Below are positions 55,531 to 64,000 of a DNA stretch of 64,000 nt, piece by piece. How positions within the stretch are numbered: position 1 is the stretch's first letter; each line of letters starts with the position of its first letter. Source of the DNA: Fuerstiella sp. (GTDB lineage: Bacteria > Planctomycetota > Planctomycetia > Planctomycetales > Planctomycetaceae); contig JABABI010000018.1 in the NCBI GenBank assembly GCA_014238335.1, forward strand, positions 33,334-97,333. Direction: 5' to 3'. The position numbers and the translations under genes are program-made. The notes beneath the pieces are model-generated. The model was not told the origin of the DNA. It worked only from the letters and a program-made list of their open reading frames with translations, and made no database searches.

Positions 55531-56325
55531 ATGCAGTCTCAAGTACTCTCAATTGACGACAAGCAGCGGTTCCTGCAGGACGGCTACGTTGTCGTCCCTG
55601 AGCTTCTGACACAGGCAGATGCCGGGTTGCTGAAACAAGTGGCCCGCATGGACCGCGAACTCGCGTCAGATCGCATGTCGCGGGCGGACGGCGAAGGCGG
55701 GTCCGTTGACCTGGTCGTACGAAACAAACTTCCCGAAGACAACGTTTACGGAGCCATTGTCCGGGCACAACCGCTGGTGGAAGCGATGGAAGTGCTGCTG
55801 GACGACGAAGTCTATCATTATCATCACAAGATGATCCTGAAGGGACCGAAGGTCGGTGGCGCATGGACGTGGCATCAGGATTACGGGTACTGGTATAACA
55901 ACGGCTGTCTGTTTCCGGACATGGGCAGCTGTATGATTGCCGTGGATCAGGCAACCCGACAGAACGGTTGCCTGCAGGTTATCCGTGGGTCGCACAAAAT
56001 GGGGCGCATTGATCATGTGCAGCGGGGCGACCAGACAGGAGCCGATGAAGAACGGATCGCAGCTGCTCTTGAGCGGCTGGAACTTGTGTACGTCGAACTG
56101 GAACCTGGATCAGCCGTGATTTTCCACGGCAACACTCTCCACCGCTCTGATCAGAACGTCAGCGAAAATCCACGCTGGGCATTCATTTGCTGCTACAACA
56201 CCCGTCACAACAATCCGTGGACAGAATCGAAACATCCGTGTTATTCGCCTCTTGAACGCTGGCCGGCGAAACGAATTTCGGAAATCGCCGAACGACAGCT
56301 GCGGGAAAATCACACCGCGCGCTGA
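55531..56325 (+). CDS. Phytanoyl-CoA dioxygenase (PhyH) family protein
   Basis: The ATG at 55531 gives 264 residues; an upstream extension would run into hisA. The Fe(II)/2-oxoglutarate ligands are seen as His115 and Asp117 in TWHQDYGYWY, distal His204 in NTLHRSDQN, and Arg216 in PRWAF. FLQDGYVVVPELL at the N-terminus is typical. Its substrate is probably a small hydrophobic or natural-product molecule, not identifiable here. It begins 19 bases after hisA. Confidence 0.9.
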   Translation: MQSQVLSIDDKQRFLQDGYVVVPELLTQADAGLLKQVARMDRELASDRMSRADGEGGSVDLVVRNKLPEDNVYGAIVRAQPLVEAMEVLLDDEVYHYHHKMILKGPKVGGAWTWHQDYGYWYNNGCLFPDMGSCMIAVDQATRQNGCLQVIRGSHKMGRIDHVQRGDQTGADEERIAAALERLELVYVELEPGSAVIFHGNTLHRSDQNVSENPRWAFICCYNTRHNNPWTESKHPCYSPLERWPAKRISEIAERQLRENHTAR

Positions 56326-56377
56326 CCGGCTGATCGCCGGACGATTCTGTGCAGCAGCACACTTCGCGCCTCAGCAG

Positions 56378-57913
56378 CTATTCAGTGACCTGAAACGAAT
56401 AGAGATCCGCGTCCTTCAGCACGAACCGCAACCGCAGTGCGTTTCCGGAAAGCTTGCTGACGTCAGGGCCGCCCTGCCACGTGACGGTTCGATCAACAGA
56501 GTCGCCAAACAGTTCCCGGCAGTCATTCAGCCCAAACCCCGGAACGACTGTTCCGTTGGGATGTTGAATCTCGACCTGCACGCTGCCGGCAGCCGATGTG
56601 GCAAAGTTAATCGCCAGCTTCCGTCCGTCAAACTTCAACGTTCGAGTGATCAATTCTCCGCCTTTCCACGGTGCGTTCACAGACACGAATCCATCCAGAC
56701 GCAACGTGTACCGCCGCATGGCATTACTGCTGCCCGTCCACGCGCCTTCCGAAGCATACAGCGAGATCTCACTGGCAGCTCCAGGCAGATCAGATTTCGT
56801 TTCGACGGCATGCCAGGCAATGAACTGATGACCGTAGTTCCAGGTGTCCGGCCGTTGCGGACCGGGACGCAGGAATGCCTCGTTCCAGCGATCAAAGTGA
56901 ACGCCGTCGCGACTGGCCATCAACAGCCCCTCAGTCAACGCTGTGCCGTAACGCAGATGAGCGTCGGCTCGTTCTTCCCGATGCTTCAATTCCGGCAGAG
57001 CCCTCATCGATTCCGACCAGCCACGTTCCACGTAACGCGTCGGAAAGCCGATCAGAATATGCGGTGCTCGATAATAGGGACCGACCTGATTTGTGTAGAG
57101 ATGTTCTCCGGGAGAATCTTCATACGTCAGATCAGCCTCGTCACCCCAGGCAAGAAAATCGGCAGACGCGGCCGTCCGAATGGCTCGATACCCGGCCGGA
57201 GTCCACTGTTTGGCCGTCGTCACGCCTTTGGTAAAAGTGCGAAAGTAGGCTCGGTACTTTTGAATGTTCCCATCCCAGAAAGCGAGATTCTGCGAATCGA
57301 ACGCCCCCACGGTAATGACCGGATCCTGCTGCAGAAGTGACCAGTGGATTCCATCGGCAGACTTGAACGCAAACAGTCCGCCTTCCTTCGCTGTGCCGCC
57401 AAGCGCCTTGAAGCGTTCATCAGGACGACACGCCGGATTCGAGTCCAGAAACGGTGCGAAGTTGTGGCAGCCGAGACCTGTCAGGATGATGTTGTTCTGT
57501 TTCGAACCGTCATGCATGAACAGTCCAAGGTCCGGTTTGGTCCACGTTTTTCCGTCAGGGCTTTCAGCATAGCAGTATACCTGGGGTCCAATTTTTAATT
57601 TTCCCGCCGCGACTCCCAGAGCTGATCCCCGGTAGTACATGCGGTAGACGTCGCCATCGTGAATGACGCTGTGATATCCGCTGCCCGCTCCTTCCCACGG
57701 TGCGTTGTTGACTGTGGCAATATTCTGCGCGACGGGATGATGCAGTCGTTGCTGCGCGCCGTCGAGCGATTCGATCAGAAATGTATCAACGAACAACTCC
57801 CGTCGCGAACCGATATCTATAACGTCAGGGCCTTCGCCGGCAAACACAGCCATTGGTGTCAGGACAACGAACAGCCGAAAAAAAGCAGATTTGATTCGCA
57901 TAACATCAACCAT
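56378..57913 (-). CDS. Exported glycosidase-like beta-propeller protein
   Basis: The ATG at 57913 gives 511 residues with a signal peptide (AFFRLFVVLTPMAVFAGE). The mature part begins IGSRRELFVDTFLIESLDGA, the usual start of a planctomycete family with five-bladed propellers similar to GH32/GH43 glycosidases. Blade-like repeats include SVIHDGDVYRMYYRG, YAESPDGKTWTKPDLGLF, and FAFKSADGIHWSLLQQDPV. A catalytic acid pair was not confirmed, so hydrolase activity is inference. A C-terminal beta-sandwich (about 420-511) follows. It converges on PhyH. Confidence 0.8.
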   Translation of the reverse strand: MVDVMRIKSAFFRLFVVLTPMAVFAGEGPDVIDIGSRRELFVDTFLIESLDGAQQRLHHPVAQNIATVNNAPWEGAGSGYHSVIHDGDVYRMYYRGSALGVAAGKLKIGPQVYCYAESPDGKTWTKPDLGLFMHDGSKQNNIILTGLGCHNFAPFLDSNPACRPDERFKALGGTAKEGGLFAFKSADGIHWSLLQQDPVITVGAFDSQNLAFWDGNIQKYRAYFRTFTKGVTTAKQWTPAGYRAIRTAASADFLAWGDEADLTYEDSPGEHLYTNQVGPYYRAPHILIGFPTRYVERGWSESMRALPELKHREERADAHLRYGTALTEGLLMASRDGVHFDRWNEAFLRPGPQRPDTWNYGHQFIAWHAVETKSDLPGAASEISLYASEGAWTGSSNAMRRYTLRLDGFVSVNAPWKGGELITRTLKFDGRKLAINFATSAAGSVQVEIQHPNGTVVPGFGLNDCRELFGDSVDRTVTWQGGPDVSKLSGNALRLRFVLKDADLYSFQVTE

Positions 57914-58098
57914 ACCAGGTCCCATGGAAGTCAAGACACTGCACATGATGAACAGTCCATGCCGCCGCTGCAAACGTGACATCAAATACGACCTGCCGGA
58001 ATTTTTCGCGACAGCCTGATGCTTGGTAACGATAGAGAAAAACGTTAACTTGCGGTGCGACAGGGAACGACCGCTCGATCTGATCTGGAGAACATCTG

Positions 58099-60378
58099 AT
58101 GCTAAAGTCTTTTCGACAGACTTCTTGCTGCCTTGCGCGACTGGCTTCCGTTCCGAAGATCAGCTTGCGTCGGCTCGCGGGACGTCCCGCGTTACGATTT
58201 GGACGATTGATTCCGTTTCCGCTCGTTGCCATGGTGCTGTTTGATGCCGACAGTGCCTTAGGTCAACAACCAATTCCCACTACCTTTAATGGTGCTATTG
58301 TCGTGAATAACGAAGTTAAAACTGTGGCGGAGCTATCTCCGGACAATCCGTTTGCCAATGCCAGTACGCTGCCACTGCGTGCACCTGCCTTTAATGTGAT
58401 TCGCACAGAACACTACCAGCCGGCCTTCATGGCGGGCATGAAGCAGCAACTGGAGGAAATGGATGCCATCGCCAGTCGCAGCGACGCGCCATCATTCGAA
58501 AACACGATCGTGGCGATTGAAAAGTCGGGGGCGATGATTAACCGGTCTCGCCAGGTTTTCTCAAACATGACGTCGGCCCACACCAACAAGGATTTGCAGA
58601 ACATTCAGACGGAAATGGCTCCCCTGCTGGCCGCACACTCGGATAATATCCTGCTGAATCAGCAGCTGTTTGAACGCGTCGAGAAACTCTACAAGTCACG
58701 AGACTCACGCGGGCTGACCGGCGAACAGCAGGAAGTGCTGAGACGACACTACGAAGATTTCGTACGAGCGGGTGCCAGACTTTCAGAGGCGGACCAAAAC
58801 CGCATTCGATCACTCAACGAACAGCTGTCGACCCTGCAGACGAAGTTCGAAGATAATCTACTGGCCGTGACGAAAGAACGTTCAGTCGTCGTGGACGACG
58901 TCGCGCTCCTGGATGGCATGTCCGAAGCTGATATTGCCGCCGCCACAGAAACCGCGAAGGAACGCGGTCACGAAGGTAAGTATGTCCTGGAAATCACCAA
59001 CACAACTCGCGTACCGATTCTCACTTCGCTAAACAATCGCGAACTGCGAGAGCGAGTCTGGAAAGCTTCCGCACATCGAGCTGTTGGACAGGACGGAGGT
59101 ATCGACAACCGGCCACTGATACTGGAAATCGCTCTCCTGCGTGCCGAACGAGCGAAACTGCTGGGCTTTGCCAATCATTCCGCCTACAAGCTGCAGAATC
59201 AGATGGCGAAAACACCGGCTGCCGCTCGCAAAATGCTGACAGATCTGGTGCCGGGCGTGGTTGCTCGTGTGCAGCAGGAAGCTACAGATCTGCGAACGAT
59301 GATGAAGGAACTCGGAGCGGATCACGAGCTGGCTCCATGGGACTGGGAGTACTACGCCGAAAAAGTCCGCCAGACTCGCTTTGAAGTCGACGAAGCGGCC
59401 GTGAAGCCATACTTCGAACTCGACAGCGTACTGACCAACGGCGTCTTCTTCACGATGAACAAACTGTTTGGCATCACCTTTCGTGAACGAAAAGATCTGC
59501 CCGTGTATCACCCGGAAGTACGAGTCTTCGACGTGCTTGACGGCGATGGCTCGCAGATTGGCCTCTTCTACATCGACTTCTTCAAACGGGACTCCAAACG
59601 TGGAGGGGCGTGGATGAGTTCCTTCGTGGATCAGTCGTCACTGCTTAACGAAAAGCCGGTCATCGTTAACGTACTGAATAATCCCCGACCGGCTGACGGT
59701 GAACCGGCACTGATCAGCTTTGACAACGTCACGACAATGTTTCACGAAATGGGACACGCCGTACACGGACTGTTCTCTGACGTCACCTACCCTTCCGTAT
59801 CGGGAACAGCAACACCGCGCGACTTTGTTGAATTTCCGTCGACGTTCGAAGAAGACTGGTGCGTCCAGCCCGCAATTCTCAGCAACTATGCTCGACACCA
59901 CAAAACAGGCGAGCCGATTCCGAAGGAACTGCTGGACAAGGTAATCCGCGCCAGCAAGTTCAACCAGGGCTTTGACACTCTGGAGTACATGGCCGCTGCC
60001 ATCCTGGACCTCGAGTGGCACACTCTAACAGCCGACGAAATCCCCGAAGACATTGAAGCTTTCGAAGCGGCCACGCTGAAAAAATACGGAGTCGATATTT
60101 CGGCGGTACCTCCACGTTACCGTACGGCCTACTTCGCTCACATCTGGGGCGGAGGCTACTCATCCAGCTACTACGCCTACCTGTGGAGCGAAGTCCTGGC
60201 AGCCGATGCGTTCGCCTTTATGCAGTCCAGCGGCGGAGCAACGATCGACAACGGGGCCAGATTTCGGTCAGAGGTCCTCTCCAGAGGCAGCAGTCGCGAC
60301 CCCATGACGTCGTACCAGGCCTTTCGGGGACAGGAACCAACCGTCGATGCCCTGCTGATTCGGCGAGGATTAAAATAG
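58099..60378 (+). CDS. M3-family metallopeptidase (oligopeptidase/Dcp-like), probably exported
   Basis: This 759-residue zinc peptidase carries HEMGH at 549-553, with the third ligand Glu in the following helix region (FPSTFEEDWC). The C-terminal HIWGGGYSSSYYAYLWSEVL is typical of Dcp/OpdA. GGAG lies eight bases before the ATG. The N-terminus has a basic, Arg-rich lead and a hydrophobic stretch (IPFPLVAMVLFDADSALGQ) that looks like a long signal peptide, so it probably acts in the periplasm on short peptides. A weak 6-base hairpin follows the stop. Confidence 0.93.
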   Translation: MLKSFRQTSCCLARLASVPKISLRRLAGRPALRFGRLIPFPLVAMVLFDADSALGQQPIPTTFNGAIVVNNEVKTVAELSPDNPFANASTLPLRAPAFNVIRTEHYQPAFMAGMKQQLEEMDAIASRSDAPSFENTIVAIEKSGAMINRSRQVFSNMTSAHTNKDLQNIQTEMAPLLAAHSDNILLNQQLFERVEKLYKSRDSRGLTGEQQEVLRRHYEDFVRAGARLSEADQNRIRSLNEQLSTLQTKFEDNLLAVTKERSVVVDDVALLDGMSEADIAAATETAKERGHEGKYVLEITNTTRVPILTSLNNRELRERVWKASAHRAVGQDGGIDNRPLILEIALLRAERAKLLGFANHSAYKLQNQMAKTPAAARKMLTDLVPGVVARVQQEATDLRTMMKELGADHELAPWDWEYYAEKVRQTRFEVDEAAVKPYFELDSVLTNGVFFTMNKLFGITFRERKDLPVYHPEVRVFDVLDGDGSQIGLFYIDFFKRDSKRGGAWMSSFVDQSSLLNEKPVIVNVLNNPRPADGEPALISFDNVTTMFHEMGHAVHGLFSDVTYPSVSGTATPRDFVEFPSTFEEDWCVQPAILSNYARHHKTGEPIPKELLDKVIRASKFNQGFDTLEYMAAAILDLEWHTLTADEIPEDIEAFEAATLKKYGVDISAVPPRYRTAYFAHIWGGGYSSSYYAYLWSEVLAADAFAFMQSSGGATIDNGARFRSEVLSRGSSRDPMTSYQAFRGQEPTVDALLIRRGLK

Positions 60379-60571
60379 CCGTGTGTGATCAAATCGAACA
60401 CACCTGTTGCGGAGATGTGACGGCGGCAGACCTTATTTTTACGCAGCCCTTGCCACTCAAAATCAGTTCAGCACGGGACTTAGGAAGAATCGGCATTAAC
60501 GGCACATTGTTCGCCATAGCCTCTGTCAGTTGTTCATTTTGGTTTCGCACGACGCAAACAGGGAGAAAACG

Positions 60572-60913
60572 ATGAAACGATTAATGATTGCAGTATTTGC
60601 AGGGGCAATGGTTCTGGCAGTCACGGCTGATACAGCTTCAGCACAATGTGGTTATGGCGGGTACGGCTTTGGCTACGGCGGTTCAGGCCTGAGCATCGGC
60701 TACAGCAGCTATTCTCCCCGAAGCTATTTTTCAGTCGGTTACAGAAGTTATCCGAGCTATAGGTATGGGTCGCACCGCGTCAGCACTTATCGCACTCGCG
60801 GTCACTACGATTACCATCCCACGACTGTCTATCGCCACGGCAATCACCTGCACGTGCAGCCGGGGCATTATGACTATCACAATGGTCGTCGTGGCGGCAT
60901 ACGCCATCGCTAA
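60572..60913 (+). CDS. Small secreted Gly/Tyr/Ser- and His-rich protein
   Basis: GGAG lies six bases before the ATG of this 113-residue protein. A signal peptide (about 1-24, ending ASAQ) is followed by CGYGGYGFGYGGSGLS, then Ser/Tyr/Arg repeats (SYSPRSYFSVGYRSYPSY), then a His-rich end with HYDYHPTTVYRHGNHLH and PGHYDYHNGRR. The composition suggests a cell-surface or matrix protein that could bind metals through histidines. The ten-residue segment GHYDYH appears twice. No family was recognised. A large hairpin follows downstream. Confidence 0.8.
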   Translation: MKRLMIAVFAGAMVLAVTADTASAQCGYGGYGFGYGGSGLSIGYSSYSPRSYFSVGYRSYPSYRYGSHRVSTYRTRGHYDYHPTTVYRHGNHLHVQPGHYDYHNGRRGGIRHR

Positions 60914-60937
60914 GAATGGCCGTACAGGCTCAATTTT

Positions 60938-60992
60938 GCAGCCGCGTTTGTCCGAGTGTGAGAACATCGCACGTTCGGGCAAACGCGGCTGC
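60938..60992. terminator. Large inverted repeat, probable terminator
   Basis: Perfect 13-base arms GCAGCCGCGTTTG (60938-60950) and CAAACGCGGCTGC (60980-60992) enclose 29 bases that can pair further (CCGA with TCGG). It follows the small His-rich protein gene. There is no T-tract, so it may be a stability element or a binding site instead of a simple terminator. Confidence 0.5.
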
Positions 60993-61131
60993 TGGCGTTT
61001 ATTGCGAACGGTCCTGCGAACGAAGACCGAATCTCTCACCAACAACTCGTTGATGGCTTGACTCCGACCATCCGGCATCGCAACATGCCCTGCTCTAGAG
61101 TGTCATGATGCCGTGCCTGAGGTGGATCTCG

Positions 61132-61683
61132 ATGAAAAAATCCGTATTTACAATGTTCCTGCTTTCGTGCTTTCTGGTTACCGGCTGCGCCGAATCTGTT
61201 CCGGTGGAGGACGTGTCGCCTCCACCTCCTACAGCGTCAGCTACAGGTGCAGGCTCTGACTCAGCAGCCACAACAAATGCCGTAACATTTCTGGACAAGG
61301 ACGAACTTCGGCAGGGAACAGGAGAAGTTGACGCAGATCCTCCGACGGAGTTTCAAACCACAGAGTCGGGACTGCGTTATCGTATTCTTAGAAATTCTGA
61401 CGGAGAAAAAGCGACCGCAGACAGGTCTGTCACCGTGCACTATCGTGGCTGGCTGGACGACGGCAGTGAATTCGACAGTTCCTACAGCCGGGGAGAACCG
61501 ATCTCGTTTCCGTTGAACGGCGTCATCGCCGGCTGGACAGAGGGTATGCAGTTGGTTGGCACAAGTGGAATGATCGAGCTATGGATTCCGCCCGACCTGG
61601 GATATGGCGCTGCGGGTGCCGGCGATGCCGTGCCTCCGAACGCGACACTGCACTTCGTTGTCGAACTATTGGAGATTCAATAG
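61132..61683 (+). CDS. FKBP-type peptidyl-prolyl isomerase, lipoprotein
   Basis: The ATG at 61132 has GAGG about ten bases upstream and opens a lipoprotein signal (FLLSCFLVTGC, lipobox VTGC with Cys19), giving 183 residues. A Pro/Ser/Thr-rich spacer reaches about residue 70. The FKBP domain follows: VTVHYRGWLDDGSEFDSSY, GVIAGWTEGMQLV, YGAAGAGDAVPPNATLHF. Such enzymes speed cis-trans proline isomerisation during folding of exported proteins. It converges on the DUF1501 gene, with nine bases between stops. Confidence 0.93.
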   Translation: MKKSVFTMFLLSCFLVTGCAESVPVEDVSPPPPTASATGAGSDSAATTNAVTFLDKDELRQGTGEVDADPPTEFQTTESGLRYRILRNSDGEKATADRSVTVHYRGWLDDGSEFDSSYSRGEPISFPLNGVIAGWTEGMQLVGTSGMIELWIPPDLGYGAAGAGDAVPPNATLHFVVELLEIQ

Positions 61684-61692
61684 TGAAGTTCG

Positions 61693-63117
61693 CTACCCAA
61701 AGATGTCCGTAATCGGCAGACCGTTTGCGATGCGGTGCGGACGACCGGTCCGATCATGTATCTCGGTGCGAGGCGCCAGACCGAAACGCCAGTAAATTGT
61801 GGCCGCCAGATCGGCCGGGGTGACCGGGTTTGTCTTCGGATATGCACCAGTGCTGTCACTGGAACCATAAACGGACCCGCCACGTATACCACCGCCAGCC
61901 AGCAGCACAGTATAACAGTCGGGCCAGTGGTCCCGGCCGGCGTTGCCGTTGATCTTTGGCGTCCGTCCGAATTCGCCAAGCGCCACGACAAGCGTGGAAT
62001 CCAGCAGATCACGATCGTCAAGATCTTCAATCAGGGCAGCCAGAGCCTGGTCTGCCTGCGGCAGCAGATATCGCTTGTGCTGCTTGAAATTCTGGCTGTG
62101 CGAATCCCAGTTTTGCCCCTGCTGTCGAAAATCATGCACGTTGACAAAACGCACTCCCGCTTCGACCAGCCGCCGTGCCAGCAGAAGATTCTGTCCGCGA
62201 AGATTGCGGGCGGGTGCACCCGCCGCCGCACCGTCACCGGGCAGCGCTTTCGGTTCGCGCATTCCGTAACGTTCACGTGTCGCCGCTGCTTCTTCTTCGA
62301 TCCGCAGTGCTTTCTGCAGAACCGTTGAACGCAAAAGCTCGTAAGCTTTCTGCCGATACACGCCGAAGGGTGACGAAAGGCCGGCCAGGGTGGAGTCGAT
62401 GTCCAGACCGCTGAGCAAAGCCTCCCGCTGCAGCATGCGTTGTGTGGTCAGTTCGGTCGGTCGGTTCAGCTCGTCACTTTCGTAACGCACCTTGCTGGAA
62501 TCCCCCGACACCAGCAAGGGGTCGAACTGGCGTCCCAGGAATCCGCCGCCCTGGCAGGGTGTGGTGACAACATTGTGAAACTGCCACGGCAGCATCGCGT
62601 GTGGAACGTCCATTTGTTCACCGGCACGCAGCATCGTCAATATGGCACCATGGCACGGATAGAATTGGCTGATAGGACCGAACTCTTCGCGATCTCCCTG
62701 TGGTCCCTGTCTTCCGGTATGTGTTTCCGTCGATGCGGAATCGTGCAGCCGATTGGAATGATGCATGCTCTGAACCAGAGCCACCTTATGCATGACGCGC
62801 GCCATGTGAGGCATATGTTCGCAGATCTGCAGGCCTGGCACTGACGTTGCGATTCCAGAAAACTCACCACGCACGGAATCCGGCGCATTGGGTTTCATGT
62901 CATATGTATCAAGATGACTTGGCCCGCCGTAATAGAACACGAAGATGCACGAACGGATTCTCTTTGGCGCGTCGTTCGCATTCACAATCGACGCTGCAGT
63001 CACACTCGCCGATTTCAGCACCGACAACGCACTCACCGCTCCCAGGCCGGTACCCAGGTGCAGCAGGTCCCGCCTTGAGGGACGGTGTGCATGCAGTTCC
63101 ACGGGAAAAGGAAACAT
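61693..63117 (-). CDS. DUF1501-domain exported protein
   Basis: This 474-residue protein has a Tat-like signal (RPSRRDLLHLGTGLGAVSAL at 12-31). The DUF1501 landmarks are FVFYYGGPSHLDTYDMKP (59-76), GVRFVNVH, and VVALGEFGRTPKINGNAGRD followed by HWPDCYTVLLAGGG. This alkaline-phosphatase-fold family is typical of planctomycetes and is usually paired with PSD1-type DUF1549/DUF1553 cytochromes; none is visible here. Its role is unknown. A second DUF1501 gene lies 45 bases upstream. Confidence 0.93.
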   Translation of the reverse strand: MFPFPVELHAHRPSRRDLLHLGTGLGAVSALSVLKSASVTAASIVNANDAPKRIRSCIFVFYYGGPSHLDTYDMKPNAPDSVRGEFSGIATSVPGLQICEHMPHMARVMHKVALVQSMHHSNRLHDSASTETHTGRQGPQGDREEFGPISQFYPCHGAILTMLRAGEQMDVPHAMLPWQFHNVVTTPCQGGGFLGRQFDPLLVSGDSSKVRYESDELNRPTELTTQRMLQREALLSGLDIDSTLAGLSSPFGVYRQKAYELLRSTVLQKALRIEEEAAATRERYGMREPKALPGDGAAAGAPARNLRGQNLLLARRLVEAGVRFVNVHDFRQQGQNWDSHSQNFKQHKRYLLPQADQALAALIEDLDDRDLLDSTLVVALGEFGRTPKINGNAGRDHWPDCYTVLLAGGGIRGGSVYGSSDSTGAYPKTNPVTPADLAATIYWRFGLAPRTEIHDRTGRPHRIANGLPITDIFG

Positions 63118-63162
63118 CGTTTGCTCACTGACAACGGCGGATCAGAACATAACCAATGTACA

Positions 63163-64000
63163 CTACCCGATCAGCTCCGCAATCGGATTGACACCCTGCT
63201 CGATAAACGTTCGCGGCACACCGCGAAAATCAAAGACACGCTCAGATTCAAGGTTGACGCCAAGATTGTGGTAGATGGTTGCGAAGACTTCCTGAAATGT
63301 GACGGGGCGGTCGTCAGCTTCGCCACCCTGGCGATCCGTCGATCCGATCACCTGCCCCGTTTTCATGCCTCCTCCAGCGAGCAGAGCGCTGCAGACTCGA
63401 GGCCAATGGTCGCGGCCGGCCTTGTCATTGATTTTTGGTGTTCGTCCGAACTCGCCCCACGCGACGACAGTCACGTCGTCCTGCAGACCACGTTCGTGCA
63501 GGTCTTCAATCAGAGCTGTAATACCCTTGTCAAAGATCGGCAGTTCCTGACGTCCGGTCTTGAAGTTGCTGCCATGCCAGTCCCAGAAACTGTAATTGAC
63601 CGTCACCACACGGGCACCTGCTTCGACCAGGCGTCGGGCGGCAAGAAAGTTCTGAGGGCACATGGGTGCCGCATCGCCGCGAGGTTTGTTTTCGTCCTGA
63701 ACGCCGTAGCGATCACGAGTCTCTTTGGTCTCCTGTGACACGTCCAGAGCATTAAACAGGTCCGGAGACGTCAGAATCCCCATGGCCTGTTGTGTAAACA
63801 TATCCATCCCTTCCATTTTTCCACTGGCGTCACAATCACGTCGAAACCCGTCGAACGACGTGAGCAGCTGATGGCGATTACCCAGCCGGTCGGCTGTGAT
63901 TCCCTGCAGCACCAAATCGTTGCGCCCTGGTCCTTTCGGGGAAAAAGCCGAATGTCCGAGGCCCAGAAACCCTGGACTCGGTTCGTTGTAAGGTCGGTGC
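63163..64000 (-). CDS. DUF1501-domain protein, 5' part beyond the window
   Basis: The frame runs unbroken from the stop at 63163 to the window edge, so the gene is truncated by the window and not by mutation. At the edge it reads PYNEPSPGFLGLGHSAFS, in the middle of the domain. Further motifs are FLAARRLVEAGARVVTVNY, VAWGEFGRTPKINDKAGRDH and LLAGGGMKTGQVIGSTD. The C-terminus ends NPIAELIG, like the NGLPITDIFG end of its neighbour, so the two are paralogs in tandem. The signal peptide lies outside. Confidence 0.93.
   Translation of the reverse strand, partial: HRPYNEPSPGFLGLGHSAFSPKGPGRNDLVLQGITADRLGNRHQLLTSFDGFRRDCDASGKMEGMDMFTQQAMGILTSPDLFNALDVSQETKETRDRYGVQDENKPRGDAAPMCPQNFLAARRLVEAGARVVTVNYSFWDWHGSNFKTGRQELPIFDKGITALIEDLHERGLQDDVTVVAWGEFGRTPKINDKAGRDHWPRVCSALLAGGGMKTGQVIGSTDRQGGEADDRPVTFQEVFATIYHNLGVNLESERVFDFRGVPRTFIEQGVNPIAELIG

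Noticed and set aside
56326..56340. Five-base hairpin CCGGC-TGATC-GCCGG after PhyH as a terminator
   Set aside because: The stem is too short and no T-tract follows.
56252..57340. Plus-strand open frame of about 360 codons antisense to the glycosidase-like gene
   Set aside because: It overlaps the end of PhyH and a conserved minus-strand gene with signal peptide; its translation is Arg/Pro-rich without motifs.
60381..60403. Six-base hairpin (GTGTGT/ACACAC) after the M3 peptidase gene as a terminator
   Set aside because: The stem is weak and the loop long, without a following T-run. It is noted only in the gene entry.

Overview
The window (about 55% GC, dense and mostly long genes, many co-directional operons) reads as a chromosomal segment of a planctomycete (Planctomycetota). 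The signs are two tandem DUF1501 proteins, a DUF1559 prepilin-like protein, NPFxSP-type small membrane proteins, a large MoxR/DUF58/BatA/VWA operon, NPCBM and PQQ-propeller proteins, and a tetrahydromethanopterin-type pair (RFAP synthase plus DUF447). The genus cannot be fixed from sequence alone. No tRNA, rRNA, CRISPR array, insertion sequence or prophage was seen.

Region by region. 1-2.5 kb: the first codons of a minus-strand gene, an exported SGNH hydrolase, and ispG. 2.9-19.4 kb: a minus-strand operon of ten genes read from MoxR (19364) through DUF58, BatA/VWA, a second VWA protein, a DUF4175-like membrane protein, two coiled-coil exported proteins and an NPCBM protein to two HtrA-like proteases. 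Many junctions overlap by 4 bases. 19.6-31.3 kb: further minus-strand genes, namely a degenerate sulfatase-like protein, an exported protein of unknown function, gamma-glutamyltransferase, an exported Gfo/Idh/MocA protein, and a tightly coupled cassette (Lgt-like enzyme, Tes/MJ0619-like radical SAM enzyme, two small membrane proteins). An MFS transporter and a cytoplasmic Gfo/Idh/MocA enzyme follow. 31.4-41 kb: a CxxCH-bearing prenyltransferase-fold protein, a GT-C glycosyltransferase that overlaps a TauD-like dioxygenase tail to tail, hisD, threonine aldolase, an exported unknown, a FlgM-like small protein, Fur, and prepilin peptidase.

41-49.4 kb: nitrogen control (a sigma-54 promoter, then glnB and glnD), a TIGR04283-type glycosyltransferase, the RFAP synthase/DUF447 pair, and PQQ and NHL beta-propellers. 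49.5-51.2 kb: a small gene with a basic tail, then the wreck of a second DUF58-type operon (frameshift, in-frame stops, internal deletion). 51.7-57.9 kb: DUF1559 prepilin, a zinc-ribbon membrane protein, hisH, a hisA interrupted by an in-frame amber codon, PhyH, and an exported glycosidase-like protein. 58.1-64 kb: M3 peptidase, a Gly/Tyr/His-rich secreted protein, a lipoprotein FKBP isomerase, and two DUF1501 proteins, the last running off the edge.

The most interesting items are the overlapping Tes-like radical SAM/Lgt-like/membrane-protein cassette (possible lipid remodelling), the amber-split hisA, the decayed DUF58 operon beside an intact one far away, and the sigma-54 promoter of glnB. 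Starts were moved from the longest open frame wherever an internal start had a better ribosome-binding site or exposed a signal peptide. Family names come from motif recognition by eye; no database search was run.
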